Notes: generated by a model from the letters alone, not told the origin. Counted from the first letter of the stretch, positions 1 through 10,270 are shown. The stretch: DNA of 64,000 nucleotides from Cryptosporidium bovis (GCA_009768925.2 VHIT02000036.1:269577-333576), one strand, 5' to 3'. Translations and numbers: made by a program.

Positions 1-1088
1 GCATTAGTGTCATTTTTAACATTATTATTTAGATCCGTCCCAACTGTATTTAATATTGGAGAAAATACCGTCTTTTTATCGTTCATACTCTCATTTAATT
101 TCTCATCTATTAATTTGTTAGCATAATCTTCGATTATTTTTTTGTCAAGTACCAATACATTTTCCGATAGTATAACTAATGCCAAATTAAATAAATCGTC
201 CATGCCTGACACTTTATGCCTTGAACCATTTACCTCTATACCATTTTTAAAAACAGAATAATCCAACTCAATTCTTTGCTTTATAAGCCCAAATAATTCA
301 TTTAAACATTCTGTTATTTGATCACCTTTGACTAATGCTTGTATATATGGTTCTATTCCATCTTTGAATGAAAACAACAAAAATCTCCTTAACACACTTA
401 TTGATAGTATTGGAATGTCCAAGCTTGTTATATATTCCAAATATTGATTCCATATTTTGTGGTGAGTCTTTAAAGGAAGTAATTTTAAACTTCTATCTAA
501 TACATGTCGCGATCTTGTAAATTCTACTTTGTTCTTGAATAAGTATCTACTGTAACTCAACCATAAACCTACTTCATTGCAGGACTTCAAACAAGATTCA
601 TATTCATCTGATATGTCCAAATTAACCAATTCCTTTCCCAACCTTTTCTCCAGAAACAATTCAAACTCCTCTAATAAACTCAGGTACTCTTTCCAAATAG
701 AAACCTCGCGACGACTGCTCCAATTCAAAGCTCTTCGAACCAAAACCAAACAATAGTCGTATTTATATAGCAAATTTAAATCAAGATTTCCTAGGTTAAG
801 CCTTTCAACTTCATCCAACTCAACATTCTCCAAACCTATTTCTCTATTCAAGTCATTCTCCTCAGAAATGTACTCCATATCATGATATGAACCCTCTTTT
901 ACCATTGATATATTGTTCTTCACTTTAGATATATATTCCAACCATAACCCTATTTTCTCTCCCCTTTTTCCCCTTTTTAACTCATCCTCATAAACTCTTA
1001 GTCCCTTACATTCCAAAAATACCTCTTTCTTCAAAATTTTATTCCTTATAGACTGCAGATACAACAAATTCTCTTCCACACCATTCAT
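1..1088 (-). CDS. SYF1: Pre-mRNA splicing factor SYF1/XAB2-like HAT-repeat protein (partial, N-terminal about 362 aa)
   Basis: SYF1 is a scaffold of the Prp19/NTC complex that enters the activated spliceosome in the nucleus. The frame is open from the ATG at 1088 to the window edge, so the C-terminal part is missing. It starts MNGVEENL, with an in-frame TAG eight codons upstream. HAT-type helical repeats show as spaced Trp/Tyr/Arg patterns: YDYCLVLVRRALNW, EVSIWKEYLSLLEEF, and the family-typical stretch SRHVLDRSLKLLPLKTHHKI followed by WNQYLEYI. In SYF1/XAB2 the same place reads like R-x-FDRAL-x-LP-x-x-x-H-x-x-IW-x-x-YL. The order of repeats and the long helical spacing fit SYF1 better than CLF1/Crooked neck, which is the main alternative. 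A TTGGCGCCAA element lies about 100 bp upstream. Confidence 0.82.
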   Translation of the reverse strand, partial: MNGVEENLLYLQSIRNKILKKEVFLECKGLRVYEDELKRGKRGEKIGLWLEYISKVKNNISMVKEGSYHDMEYISEENDLNREIGLENVELDEVERLNLGNLDLNLLYKYDYCLVLVRRALNWSSRREVSIWKEYLSLLEEFELFLEKRLGKELVNLDISDEYESCLKSCNEVGLWLSYSRYLFKNKVEFTRSRHVLDRSLKLLPLKTHHKIWNQYLEYITSLDIPILSISVLRRFLLFSFKDGIEPYIQALVKGDQITECLNELFGLIKQRIELDYSVFKNGIEVNGSRHKVSGMDDLFNLALVILSENVLVLDKKIIEDYANKLIDEKLNESMNDKKTVFSPILNTVGTDLNNNVKNDTN

Positions 1089-1774
1089 TGAAAATTCTAT
1101 TTTAATCTATATACTTTTTGTATTCCTATTCTTCATAATTCTTTTTTTTTCACTACTTATGACTCATTTCCCACAATTTCATTCTACTTTGGCGCCAATT
1201 CTTGAATTATTTTGCCTCCCCTCTTACCAAATAACCCCCCTTTTTCTGCCCCTCAACCTTGAATAGAGCTCTTTAAAGAGAAAGAGTGTAAAGTCTGCCT
1301 TGGACTTTAAACTTTACATTTTATCGGATTAAAATTTAAATGTTTTGTTGTATATACAAATATATGCATCAACAATATCCGTTTAATCTATCTATTAATG
1401 CACTACTTGCACTATTCTTTCATTCTGTTTTAAATTAATTATTTGCTTCTAAATTCTGACGTTTTTTGCTATTCAAAATAAATAATTAATGAATGGGAGA
1501 AATTGAAATAAATAAACGGATATAAAAGAGAATGAGTGAAGAAAAATTATTAAACAAATCGTCTACTAATGTTTCAATAAGTCCTCTTATTTAAGACTTA
1601 ATCTACTCGTGTCAATATATACTTTATTTTTTATTATTCGTATCTAATGACCCCATTCATAAACTATATTTAATTATTGCTTTTTTTCCTAATGCTCTTG
1701 TTTATCTCTAAATTTCATGTTCTATAGCACTAAATATAAAGCTCAACTTTTTTCCCCTTAATTGTTAGTTCATA
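1089..1774. other. Intergenic: SYF1 promoter and 3' flank of the SET-ankyrin gene
   Basis: No open frame of note lies here. The stretch holds the upstream region of SYF1 (read leftward) and, at its right end, the 3' flank of the leftward SET-ankyrin gene. It is A+T-rich with T-runs near 1141-1150. The only G+C-rich element is the palindrome at 1189-1198. Confidence 0.7.
1189..1198. promoter_or_regulatory. E2F-like palindrome upstream of SYF1
   Basis: TTGGCGCCAA is a perfect 10-bp palindrome in otherwise A+T-rich DNA, 101 bp upstream of the SYF1 ATG. The same 10-mer recurs at 9023-9032. Binding by an E2F/DP1-type factor is inference from the core. Confidence 0.5.
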
Positions 1775-4700
1775 TCAAATCTTCGGTAATAACTTTGCCT
1801 TTACTGCTATTTTTGGTATGGATTTTGGTTGTACTAAACTGCTTGTTTTTATCTCTATCTTTTTTGGAGACAGTACTTTTAATTTGGACAAATCTACTTT
1901 TATATTTGCCGAGTCTATTCCACCTACACTTTTACCTTTAACCAATGGCTTTAATGATATCCCGATCTCGCTAGAAACTCCTGATGTTGGTTTTAACACT
2001 AATACTTTCTTTATAGGTTTATCATTGTTTTCAACTGTTTTCTGTTTAAGTACTAGTGTAGCCTTTTTTGCACTACTCTTTTCGACCAAGCTATTTAATT
2101 TGCTTGTATTGACACTTAATTCTCCTGTTTTATTTAATGTTTGTGATTTCGTATTTAATACTTGTGATTGAATCTTTTGTTTTGATGATAATTTGCTGTC
2201 TGTTGTTACTTTAGATGATAACTCTGATGAATTTAAAACACTTGGTTTTAATAATGTACTTGACTTTTTACCTATATTCTTACTTGTGGCAAATATTGAT
2301 TTACTCTGTGACATTGGTAATTTATTTTTATTCTCGCCATCTAATTTATTTGAATTCAATAAAACGTCTGATCCCTTGGTATTACTACCCAAATTTAAAT
2401 TTTTAAACATTGTACCTTTTTTATAACTATCAGAATAATCCTCCCTTCTTTTTGATAATACATCTTTTATTTCTTTTATATTTGAATCACTAATAATATT
2501 TTTTAATTCAAAGTTATTTATTGGATCTCCCATTTTTCTTGTTATTATTTGTTCATTATGTTTTTTTCGAACTAGATATTTATCATCATTATTGAATAAT
2601 TTTGATTTTAATTTATTCATATTTTCATTATTTGTATTGTCTATACCCTTACATTCTTTTTTAGGTAATGGTAATTCTGATTCCGGATCATCTTCATTTA
2701 TGTCATATATTAAATTATTTACCTTTAACATTTCTAACAATCTCTCTACTCTTTGCATAATGTGTGTCCAGAGTTCTTGTGTTGATATTTTATCTTCATC
2801 TGATAAAGATGAATACCATAAACCTTGATTTGATATTGATTCATTTCTTATCTTTAAAAAACTACTCCACATTGAGTCTAATAATTCATATGGATTAAAA
2901 CCATTTAAATCTTTTTGTCTTAATAAAGAACTTATTTCATACATATTTATTAAATATGTTACTATTTCAAATGTATTATTTAATCTAATCAACATCTCCT
3001 TAGGTGATATGTATAACAATTCTGCTGTTGGTGTTTGTATTGGTAATGATAATATTTTTGTTGATATATTATTACCAAATCCCGTATGTGAAGTTCCCAT
3101 TGAATATACATATGTATTTAAATCTTTATTGTTGTAGCCAGTATGTGACAAATATGGTAAATCATCCAATTTTGTTGGAAATCTATAACTCAAACTTGTA
3201 TTTGAACATAAACCTGTTACTAACATATGTATTGAATTCATTTTTAATACGTCCGATACATGACCTAAATTTGCACCATTTTCCAATAACAGCTTCATTG
3301 TATCATATTTTAAACCGTATATAGACAATAATAATGATGTTATACCTTGATAATTCTCTTTATCTACATTACTACCATATTTTAGCAATGTTTTTACAGT
3401 ATCTGTATGGCCATTTAATGATGCCAAATGCAATGGTATTGCTAATTCAATATTCTCAATATTTGGATCAGTTCCTCCATGTATTAGCTCTGAACACAAA
3501 GTTCTACGACCTCTATAAGCTGCTATATGTAATGGTGAATTCGATCCCAACCATCTTATTGTTTTACTATATAATAATTTATATCTATTTGTATTTTTTT
3601 TTGGAATATTTATTTCATTGTTTATAACAGTATTTGAATCATTACTTTTTTTATCATCTACTTTACCTTCATTTTTGTTTTTATTTATATTATTTAATTT
3701 ATCATTATCCATTTTATATGTTTTTCTAATCATTTCTCTTGCTATTATGGCTGATTTTTTATCATTATTCTTATCAATATAATCATCCTCCAAATTTGGA
3801 AATAAACATAATGAATGTAACGGTGTTATTCCCAACTCATTTTCATACAATAAATCTGAACCCTCCTCAATTAATAATGAACAAACATCATCGCGTAAAT
3901 TACCTGCTGCCATTCCTATCAAATTTAATCCTGTAGGTAGATATGTAATCTGATTCATTAATATATCTTTAACATCACCTACAAGTAGTTGAGCTATTGC
4001 TCTCAAGTGACCTTTTATAGAAGCTATAAATAATAATGCGCTATATTCTGATAGCGTGGATATATAATTGGCACTTTTAGATATTGTACTATTACCTAAT
4101 ATTTCTCTATTTAACTTTGAATATAAGTCAATTGACGTTATTCTTATTCTTAAATTGCTTGGAGGTGTAATTACGCCTAATATCGATGAATATAAGCGTA
4201 TTCTTTCAAAACAGTATAAGTAAATTGGGCTTTTTGGGCCATAACAAACAAGGCTATTAAACAAAGATAACCATAGACATTCCATTATTAATTCTTTTGT
4301 ATTATTGAATAAACCTCTTTGTGAAACTTTTTGCAACATCTCTTTCTTATATATAATATCAGCTAAACTTAAAAATAAGTGTACCTTCTCATGATAACAT
4401 ATTGGAAATACTTTACACGCAGATACCACAACTGATTTACAATATTTAAATGAAGATTTTGAGTCATTTGAATCAGTACAATTATACAAACCAATCAAAT
4501 ATGATCTTGAATTGTATATATAATAATGATTCTTATGTAATAGTAATGAATAATTTTCAATAAACTTTTCAAATAATTTTTTAGACAATATACTATCACT
4601 TTTTTGGAATGAATCAACTGCATATTTATAATGTTTATCCATTTCTTCTGATAATTGTGAACAGTAATCATTAAGCTCTCCTGAATACTCCCCACAGTTA

Positions 4701-6460
4701 TTACATTTCCATTTAGTTTGTAATTCACCATATTTTCCACTAATCCTTGCTCTCTCGCACAATGTTTTCATTTCTGGAGTAAATTTATCCTCGTTTTTTT
4801 GAAACGAAACTAATTTTGAATTTTCTTTGGAAATTAACGAGCTTTTTATTAATGAGCCTTTACCTATCAATCCTTTATTATTTGATTGCAAATCATAATT
4901 ATTATCATGTGTTTCCTCCTTCTTTAACATTGGAACGGGAACGAAGAAACCTGTAATGCAAAACGGGCATCTTACTCCTTCCAAAAACAAATTATTTTCA
5001 GTATCATCCGAACATCTTGAACACATACATAGAAATACTTTAAAACTATTAACCATTGATTTTCTTTTATATGTTGGTTGATATAAATCAGATATATATG
5101 ATATTGTTAAATTTGAATTTTCTGGAATATTATATGCTGCTCTTAAGCATATCTTATTTTCTTCATTTAAATAATAAACACAAGACGGGATACACGAATG
5201 CTGAAATCTTGATACTTTTGGAAATAAACCAAGCCCTGTTGATATTGGAACAGGCGACGAATTAAATGTTGATGAAGCGGATGTAATAAATATAGGTAAC
5301 TTATTTGAATACAAAGATAATAAAAATGTTTTGAGTTCTCTTTTACTCAAAAACAATCTTAAATGTGAAGGAATTGTATAAATTAATCTTTCCGTTGCTA
5401 TTTCAATATTTGAGTATAAATCAGGGTATATCATCTCAATAGTATCATAATAAGAGGGCAAATCCAATAGTTTTAGTGAAATACCCTCATTTTTTCCAAC
5501 AAATGAGTTATTATCTAAATATGTTTGAAATAGACATCTTATTGCCAATAAAAGAAACGAAATTGGAAGATTTGATTGATTTGATATCACGACAATATTA
5601 CCAATAAAATCACATTCAAGTTCATGACGTCTACTATGTTTTATCATACATTCCCAACGGCAAAACACAAAAGGGCAAGTATTTGGATGTACCGAACAAC
5701 TAAAGGCATGGTCATACACCTCTCTTTCTCTTAAACAATGAAAACAGGTTGTTTGTATCGTAAGATCGCTAGGTACTTCTGGTGCAAGAGCATATGGTTC
5801 CTCAACATGCACTAACTCACCAACATTGATTTGTTGTGTTGCTATTAGCGTCGTAAGTTTATCGTTTGCTCCTTGACCTAATCCATAACTTCCAGATATT
5901 GAACCCAATTTCTCTACTCTATATGGATATGTATATTCCAACGTTCTATCATCAAATGGAAGCTCATCTTCTAACTTATATCCAACTAACGACATTGATT
6001 TAAGCCCAAGTGGAAGTTTGCATGTTTGAAATATTATTGAATCCATTATTGAACCCGATGCTATTTTTGCATCATAATTACTATCATTTGTCATAAACCT
6101 TATTCCCATTATGTGATCATAGCCTTTTTGGTAATTACCCATTTTTATATATAACAATGCAATAAATGTGTGTGACTCCAAACTTGTTGGCTCTGTGAAC
6201 AAAAATCGCTTTATTTGTTTTATAGCTAGCAAAGTGTCTCCCTGTCTCATCAGTGAACGGCACATACTCAACAATGACTCCACAGACTGTTTATATAATG
6301 TGCGGTCCACTTCCTCATTTGAATCATCATTTTCAACCATAGACCCAATGTTTCTAGTCACTCCTACTATATTCTTCAATTTATCCAGTTGACTCACTTC
6401 ATTTTTTACACTTTTTGACCTTACAGGGAGGTCCAAAACTTTTACTAGCGTTGTTATCAT
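1775..6460 (-). CDS. SET-domain protein with MYND-like zinc finger and ankyrin repeats (SMYD-like)
   Basis: This is a probable lysine methyltransferase-type protein of 1,561 aa. Domains in order: a TPR-like helical pair at about 60-125; the start of a split SET domain at about 190-235; a MYND-like Cys/His cluster at about 237-283 (CFHC, then spaced Cys/His ending HSRRHELEC); the SET core at about 413-490 with RFQHSCIPSC (the NHSC-x-PNC-type motif) and ISYISDLY; and a post-SET cysteine group CMCSRC near 480. Two more CxxC pairs lie near 498 and 585. Ankyrin repeats occupy about 838-905 and 985-1100 (PLHIAAYRGR, PLHLASLNGH). The last 300 aa are Lys/Ser-rich and look disordered. SMYD proteins are normally 400-800 aa and lack ankyrins, so the fusion is unusual. 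Substrate is unknown. The ATG at 6460 is the first in frame. Confidence 0.85.
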   Translation of the reverse strand: MITTLVKVLDLPVRSKSVKNEVSQLDKLKNIVGVTRNIGSMVENDDSNEEVDRTLYKQSVESLLSMCRSLMRQGDTLLAIKQIKRFLFTEPTSLESHTFIALLYIKMGNYQKGYDHIMGIRFMTNDSNYDAKIASGSIMDSIIFQTCKLPLGLKSMSLVGYKLEDELPFDDRTLEYTYPYRVEKLGSISGSYGLGQGANDKLTTLIATQQINVGELVHVEEPYALAPEVPSDLTIQTTCFHCLREREVYDHAFSCSVHPNTCPFVFCRWECMIKHSRRHELECDFIGNIVVISNQSNLPISFLLLAIRCLFQTYLDNNSFVGKNEGISLKLLDLPSYYDTIEMIYPDLYSNIEIATERLIYTIPSHLRLFLSKRELKTFLLSLYSNKLPIFITSASSTFNSSPVPISTGLGLFPKVSRFQHSCIPSCVYYLNEENKICLRAAYNIPENSNLTISYISDLYQPTYKRKSMVNSFKVFLCMCSRCSDDTENNLFLEGVRCPFCITGFFVPVPMLKKEETHDNNYDLQSNNKGLIGKGSLIKSSLISKENSKLVSFQKNEDKFTPEMKTLCERARISGKYGELQTKWKCNNCGEYSGELNDYCSQLSEEMDKHYKYAVDSFQKSDSILSKKLFEKFIENYSLLLHKNHYYIYNSRSYLIGLYNCTDSNDSKSSFKYCKSVVVSACKVFPICYHEKVHLFLSLADIIYKKEMLQKVSQRGLFNNTKELIMECLWLSLFNSLVCYGPKSPIYLYCFERIRLYSSILGVITPPSNLRIRITSIDLYSKLNREILGNSTISKSANYISTLSEYSALLFIASIKGHLRAIAQLLVGDVKDILMNQITYLPTGLNLIGMAAGNLRDDVCSLLIEEGSDLLYENELGITPLHSLCLFPNLEDDYIDKNNDKKSAIIAREMIRKTYKMDNDKLNNINKNKNEGKVDDKKSNDSNTVINNEINIPKKNTNRYKLLYSKTIRWLGSNSPLHIAAYRGRRTLCSELIHGGTDPNIENIELAIPLHLASLNGHTDTVKTLLKYGSNVDKENYQGITSLLLSIYGLKYDTMKLLLENGANLGHVSDVLKMNSIHMLVTGLCSNTSLSYRFPTKLDDLPYLSHTGYNNKDLNTYVYSMGTSHTGFGNNISTKILSLPIQTPTAELLYISPKEMLIRLNNTFEIVTYLINMYEISSLLRQKDLNGFNPYELLDSMWSSFLKIRNESISNQGLWYSSLSDEDKISTQELWTHIMQRVERLLEMLKVNNLIYDINEDDPESELPLPKKECKGIDNTNNENMNKLKSKLFNNDDKYLVRKKHNEQIITRKMGDPINNFELKNIISDSNIKEIKDVLSKRREDYSDSYKKGTMFKNLNLGSNTKGSDVLLNSNKLDGENKNKLPMSQSKSIFATSKNIGKKSSTLLKPSVLNSSELSSKVTTDSKLSSKQKIQSQVLNTKSQTLNKTGELSVNTSKLNSLVEKSSAKKATLVLKQKTVENNDKPIKKVLVLKPTSGVSSEIGISLKPLVKGKSVGGIDSANIKVDLSKLKVLSPKKIEIKTSSLVQPKSIPKIAVKAKLLPKI

Positions 6461-7128
6461 TTTTCTTCCTTTTCTGCTTCATTCAATTTTGTAACACCTA
6501 TTATTCAAAAATTATTTTAATTCATAAACTGTTATGGCTGTATCTTTTATTAAGGATACATAAATATTTTCACCTACATATACAGACGCTCAAAATACAC
6601 TCATCACTCTGTTTAATTTACTCTTACTCAGACCACATATAATACCTGATAATGCATATATTCTCCAAGCCTTGAATAATTTTTAGACCTTTTTTCCCTT
6701 ATATTAGGTTTAAAACTATTAAAATCGAACTCAAAACCCTTACACCACTCTACTCACTCCTCAATATTAAAAATAAGTAATTTAAATTTAGCTGCTACCA
6801 CCTTTTTAGCATGTCAAAGGGTTACATTACATGCACTTTACTAGTCTTTTTTAGATCCACATAAATGGCGCCCACTTATTCATCGGTTGGCACCAAATGA
6901 CAAGGTTGGAAAAGAAATTTAACATAAAAGGGGCAAATAAATAGACAAGTGAGTTAGCATTAAAACCTAGAATTGGTATGTGTATTTTTTAGTACTTAAC
7001 CTGCTTATTGAGTGTGAAAATGAAATTTTTTTCGATTCTATATAATGCAATATTTGGTACAGGCATACACCATAAAATCATATCATTATTACCATTATCG
7101 AAAATAAATCACCAAATATAAAAATAGT
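6461..7128. other. Intergenic: SET-ankyrin promoter region
   Basis: No supported gene. The left part is the upstream region of the SET-ankyrin gene; the right end is the 3' flank of the 7129-8877 gene. The only conspicuous elements are the two G+C-rich sites at 6866-6896. Confidence 0.6.
6866..6896. promoter_or_regulatory. Paired E2F-like sites upstream of the SET-ankyrin gene
   Basis: TGGCGCCCA at 6866-6874 and TTGGCACCAA at 6887-6896 lie 13 bases apart, about 410-435 bp upstream of the ATG at 6460. The second is one base off the TTGGCGCCAA palindrome seen elsewhere in the window. Function is inferred from recurrence only. Confidence 0.42.
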
Positions 7129-8877
7129 TCATAATAAAATCCATTCGCAAGTATGAAAACTATCATCATAAAAGAAGTCAACTCTTACGTTTTGTTCGTC
7201 AGATTTTGACGAAGTGTCTTCTTTATTTTGAGTGTCAACATAAGCGTTAAAATTATCTCTCTGGTGCTCGTAGTTGTTTATAGGAGTGTGAATTTCGAAA
7301 TCTTCACGCAAAAATTCGGACAAAGTTGTTATTTCGGAGTTCGATCTTTGTCTATTCCGATTGCAAGTATCGTCATTATCACTTTCCGAGATTGATATAG
7401 ACACGGGAAAATCATTAATTTCGTGCTTATTATAATTCGCTTCACCAAATGAAGAAGAAATATTTATTTTGTCAATATTTACTCCTTGCGAAACACATGT
7501 AGTGAACGAATTAATTGAACTAATAATCGAAGTGTGATTATTAAAGCTAGAACTGTTATTTGTATAATTACTATTTTCATTACCTAACTTTGACATAACA
7601 TTGGTTTTGTTTGGTGATATTAATATAGAATTTAAAATATCATTGTTTTCATTTAAGAATAACAATATTTTTTCAAAGGTTTCATTAACTGTTAACGATT
7701 TATTATTTCCATTATTGTTTGGTAAATAAGATGAGGCATCATCATCATCATCATTAGTATTGTGTTTGTCTTTACAATTTATTGTATTCTTGTTGAAACA
7801 AAAAGACGACTTATCGACATTAAGTTGATCTATGGATCCAGTAATAAAATTGGCTATAAATTGGTTAAATGAAGATATTATGTTAAAAATTAATTTTCTT
7901 CTTGGATTGTCAAAGTTAAATAAAAATGTATAGTCTTGCAAAAACTGTGTATTCATGTCTGAAATTCTATCTGACCAACACAAGTTGTTATTTTGGCTTA
8001 GAACTAGAAATCTTAAATTGCATCTATTAAATATTACACACCTTTCAAAACAAAAATATTTAGAAAGATTGATAAATTCAAGTCCTTCATTCATAAGACT
8101 AGAATTAGTTTCATTAAAATTACTTATGATTATCCCCTCCTCACTGTCTGTATTTTTGTTTTTAAATCTAACAAAGTGTATGTTATACGATGAACCCTTG
8201 AATTCCTGACGGTAATTTAAACCATCAGTATAACTCGCACCTCCTTTGCATAGCAATATTAATAAATCGTAAATTAACTTTTTCATTGATGTAGAATTAT
8301 GTATTAAATTTAGTGAATTCAGTATATTAGAATAAAACAATTTAACAGTTTCATCAATATCTAATTCTTTTACAAAATCAACCAAACTTATATTGAGCTC
8401 AAATTTAGACTCGCCCAAGCATTCTTGTTTATTCCCTGCACCTTCATTCACGTGTTCATACTTATTTCTATTTCCCTCTTGATCCTTTTCTATATTTGTG
8501 TGTTTATGTCTTTCTTCTTTGCTAAATAATACTATTGGCGAGATCAAAACGGTCTCATAAGTGTTTTCTGTGATGTTCAAAAAGCTGTAAAGAGACTCAA
8601 ACCAGGATAGTCTGCAGGAATTCACTAGTTTATTTATGTGTTCATTCTCTTTAAATGAATAATACTCGCCATCTTTAGATGTAATGCAAATCAAAACTTT
8701 GAGTAGGTTAATTATATTGTTTGTTTGAGACTTCAAATTGTTGTTATATTTCATCAACAGCCTGTTTGATGATGAATAAGCATCGTTTTGAAGAGTCAAA
8801 TGTTCCAATAAACTCTGTATTTCATTATTACTATTGTTGCTCTCATCACCACCCAAACCTTTACCTTTTGTTATCAT
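7129..8877 (-). CDS. Unrecognised 582-aa protein, low-complexity acidic C-terminal half
   Basis: I do not recognise this protein. The open frame begins with TTG; the first ATG is at 8877 and gives MITKGKGLGG. Residues about 15-220 look folded and mostly helical, with mixed hydrophobics (LLKVLICITS, SWFESLYSFLNI). From about 360 onward the protein is rich in Asn, Ser and Asp, including a run of five Asp coded by GAT repeats near 7737-7755. It ends with an acidic-aromatic tail (VDFFYDDSFHTCEWILL). No signal peptide, membrane segment or catalytic motif was seen. It shares a divergent promoter with the ALKBH8-like gene. A regulatory or scaffold role would be a guess. Confidence 0.75.
   Translation of the reverse strand: MITKGKGLGGDESNNSNNEIQSLLEHLTLQNDAYSSSNRLLMKYNNNLKSQTNNIINLLKVLICITSKDGEYYSFKENEHINKLVNSCRLSWFESLYSFLNITENTYETVLISPIVLFSKEERHKHTNIEKDQEGNRNKYEHVNEGAGNKQECLGESKFELNISLVDFVKELDIDETVKLFYSNILNSLNLIHNSTSMKKLIYDLLILLCKGGASYTDGLNYRQEFKGSSYNIHFVRFKNKNTDSEEGIIISNFNETNSSLMNEGLEFINLSKYFCFERCVIFNRCNLRFLVLSQNNNLCWSDRISDMNTQFLQDYTFLFNFDNPRRKLIFNIISSFNQFIANFITGSIDQLNVDKSSFCFNKNTINCKDKHNTNDDDDDASSYLPNNNGNNKSLTVNETFEKILLFLNENNDILNSILISPNKTNVMSKLGNENSNYTNNSSSFNNHTSIISSINSFTTCVSQGVNIDKINISSSFGEANYNKHEINDFPVSISISESDNDDTCNRNRQRSNSEITTLSEFLREDFEIHTPINNYEHQRDNFNAYVDTQNKEDTSSKSDEQNVRVDFFYDDSFHTCEWILL
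7737..7755. repeat. Short ATC/GAT trinucleotide repeat inside a coding region
   Basis: About six ATC units in a row encode a five-Asp run on the minus strand in the unknown 582-aa protein. It is a small in-frame microsatellite of the kind common in apicomplexan genes. Confidence 0.7.
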
Positions 8878-9022
8878 ATTTAAATATAAAAGCAAGACTG
8901 ATTATTGCCATTCCCACAGTGTTTGTATCTAAATCATAAACTTGTCCATAAATAATACTTTATTATTGTTGCTCTCTACTTTCTTTTTAATCACAAACAT
9001 TAGAGTATTAATATAACTGAAC

Positions 9023-9032
9023 TTGGCGCCAA
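9023..9032. promoter_or_regulatory. E2F-like palindrome in a divergent promoter
   Basis: A perfect TTGGCGCCAA lies 146 bp from the ATG of the leftward 582-aa gene and 156 bp from the ATG of the rightward ALKBH8-like gene, so it sits almost exactly in the middle of a 310-bp divergent spacer. The rest of that spacer (8878-9187) is A+T-rich with no other feature. Shared control of both genes is inference. Confidence 0.55.
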
Positions 9033-9187
9033 AACAAAGGAACGAATATTTGACGAGAAAAAATAAAAACAGGATCACAGTGAGTTAATTAGAGGAATAA
9101 ATAATGTAAACTACAACACTATACTTGTATCAGTAGAGGTCTCATAATATAGAGATAGTTATATTGAAATCGACAGAGAATATAGTA

Positions 9188-10237
9188 ATGGACGAGAAAT
9201 ATAGGTATAAAAAATCAAAAATACCGACTGAGTGTTTATATGTAACAAATTTGGGAAAAAAATGCGTTGAAGATGAGAGTGTGATAAAAAAAATTCTTGA
9301 GGATAAAGGGAAAAAACTGGGTGTGAGGATAAAGGACTTTGCACTGGGAAAAAACTCTCATTCGTTTCTTTTGTTTCATAGTATCGAAGAGTGCGAGAAA
9401 TTTTACAATAACTATATAAAAAATACTAATGGCTCGGATAAAAGCGAGTTTAAGTTAGGAGGAAGAAGTGTATACATTGAATATTCATCAAGAATTGAAA
9501 AAAACAGGTCGAAAATAAGTAACATTAGAACAATTTCTGATAATATCGAGAATGAAAGGTTTCTAGCCTCGAGAGGTTTTATGCTGTTTAAAAATTTTGT
9601 GTCTGATGAGGAAGGAAGGAAACTAGTTGATTGGTTTGACAACGAGGGAGAATGGGAATGTAAACTTAGAAGAAGAGTGCAACATTTTGGATACTCCTTT
9701 GACTACTCTAGAAAAGTAATAAGCTCAAACTGGAATAAAGATATTCCAGATATAATAAACAAATTAATACTTAGAATGTTAGATTATGGATTAACGAAAG
9801 AACCACCTGATCAGATAACAGTTAATGAATACCAAATAGGGCAAGGTATTGGGCCGCATATAGATTCACATCATACAATAGGTGAAAGTATAATAGTCGT
9901 TTCACTAGGTAGTTCAATACTTTTTGATTTTTATGACTTAAAAAGAGTGAAAAATGGATTTCAAAGAATTGAAAAAAGGAGTGTTTTTGTTCCAGAAAAT
10001 AGTCTTTATATTATGAAAGAAGAAATAAGATACAAATGGGGACATGGAATTAAGTCTAGAAAGACTGAGTTAGTAGAGGGAAACAGATGTAAAAGAAATA
10101 GGAGAATATCAATAACTTTTAGAAAATTTATGAAGAGTCATCTATGTAATGATCCGTGTCTAAAATGCAATTGCAGTTACGACGAATACTGTGATAGCCG
10201 TTTTGAGTTCTTGAGAGCTCTTCCAGATAGAGTTTAG
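9188..10237 (+). CDS. ALKBH8: ALKBH8-like tRNA-modifying protein: RRM plus AlkB Fe(II)/2-oxoglutarate oxygenase
   Basis: ALKBH8 acts on the wobble uridine of tRNAs; its AlkB domain hydroxylates methoxycarbonylmethyl-uridine. This 349-aa protein has an RRM-like domain at about 14-105 (ECLYVTNLG at its first strand) and an AlkB domain at about 120-315. The iron ligands are visible: His224 and Asp226 in GPHIDSHH and the distal His286 in KWGHGIKSR, with the 2-oxoglutarate-binding Arg region in RRISITFRKF near 305. DQITVNEYQIGQGIGPHID closely matches the human DQMTINQYEPGQGIPAHID. The C-terminal CNCSYDEYCDSR matches the cysteine patch of human ALKBH8. The protein stops there, so the methyltransferase domain of animal ALKBH8 is absent. 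The open frame extends upstream to a TTG at 9164, but 9188 is the first ATG. Confidence 0.92.
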   Translation: MDEKYRYKKSKIPTECLYVTNLGKKCVEDESVIKKILEDKGKKLGVRIKDFALGKNSHSFLLFHSIEECEKFYNNYIKNTNGSDKSEFKLGGRSVYIEYSSRIEKNRSKISNIRTISDNIENERFLASRGFMLFKNFVSDEEGRKLVDWFDNEGEWECKLRRRVQHFGYSFDYSRKVISSNWNKDIPDIINKLILRMLDYGLTKEPPDQITVNEYQIGQGIGPHIDSHHTIGESIIVVSLGSSILFDFYDLKRVKNGFQRIEKRSVFVPENSLYIMKEEIRYKWGHGIKSRKTELVEGNRCKRNRRISITFRKFMKSHLCNDPCLKCNCSYDEYCDSRFEFLRALPDRV

Positions 10238-10270
10238 TTTCACAATATTCATGTTTTTATTAATAATTAT

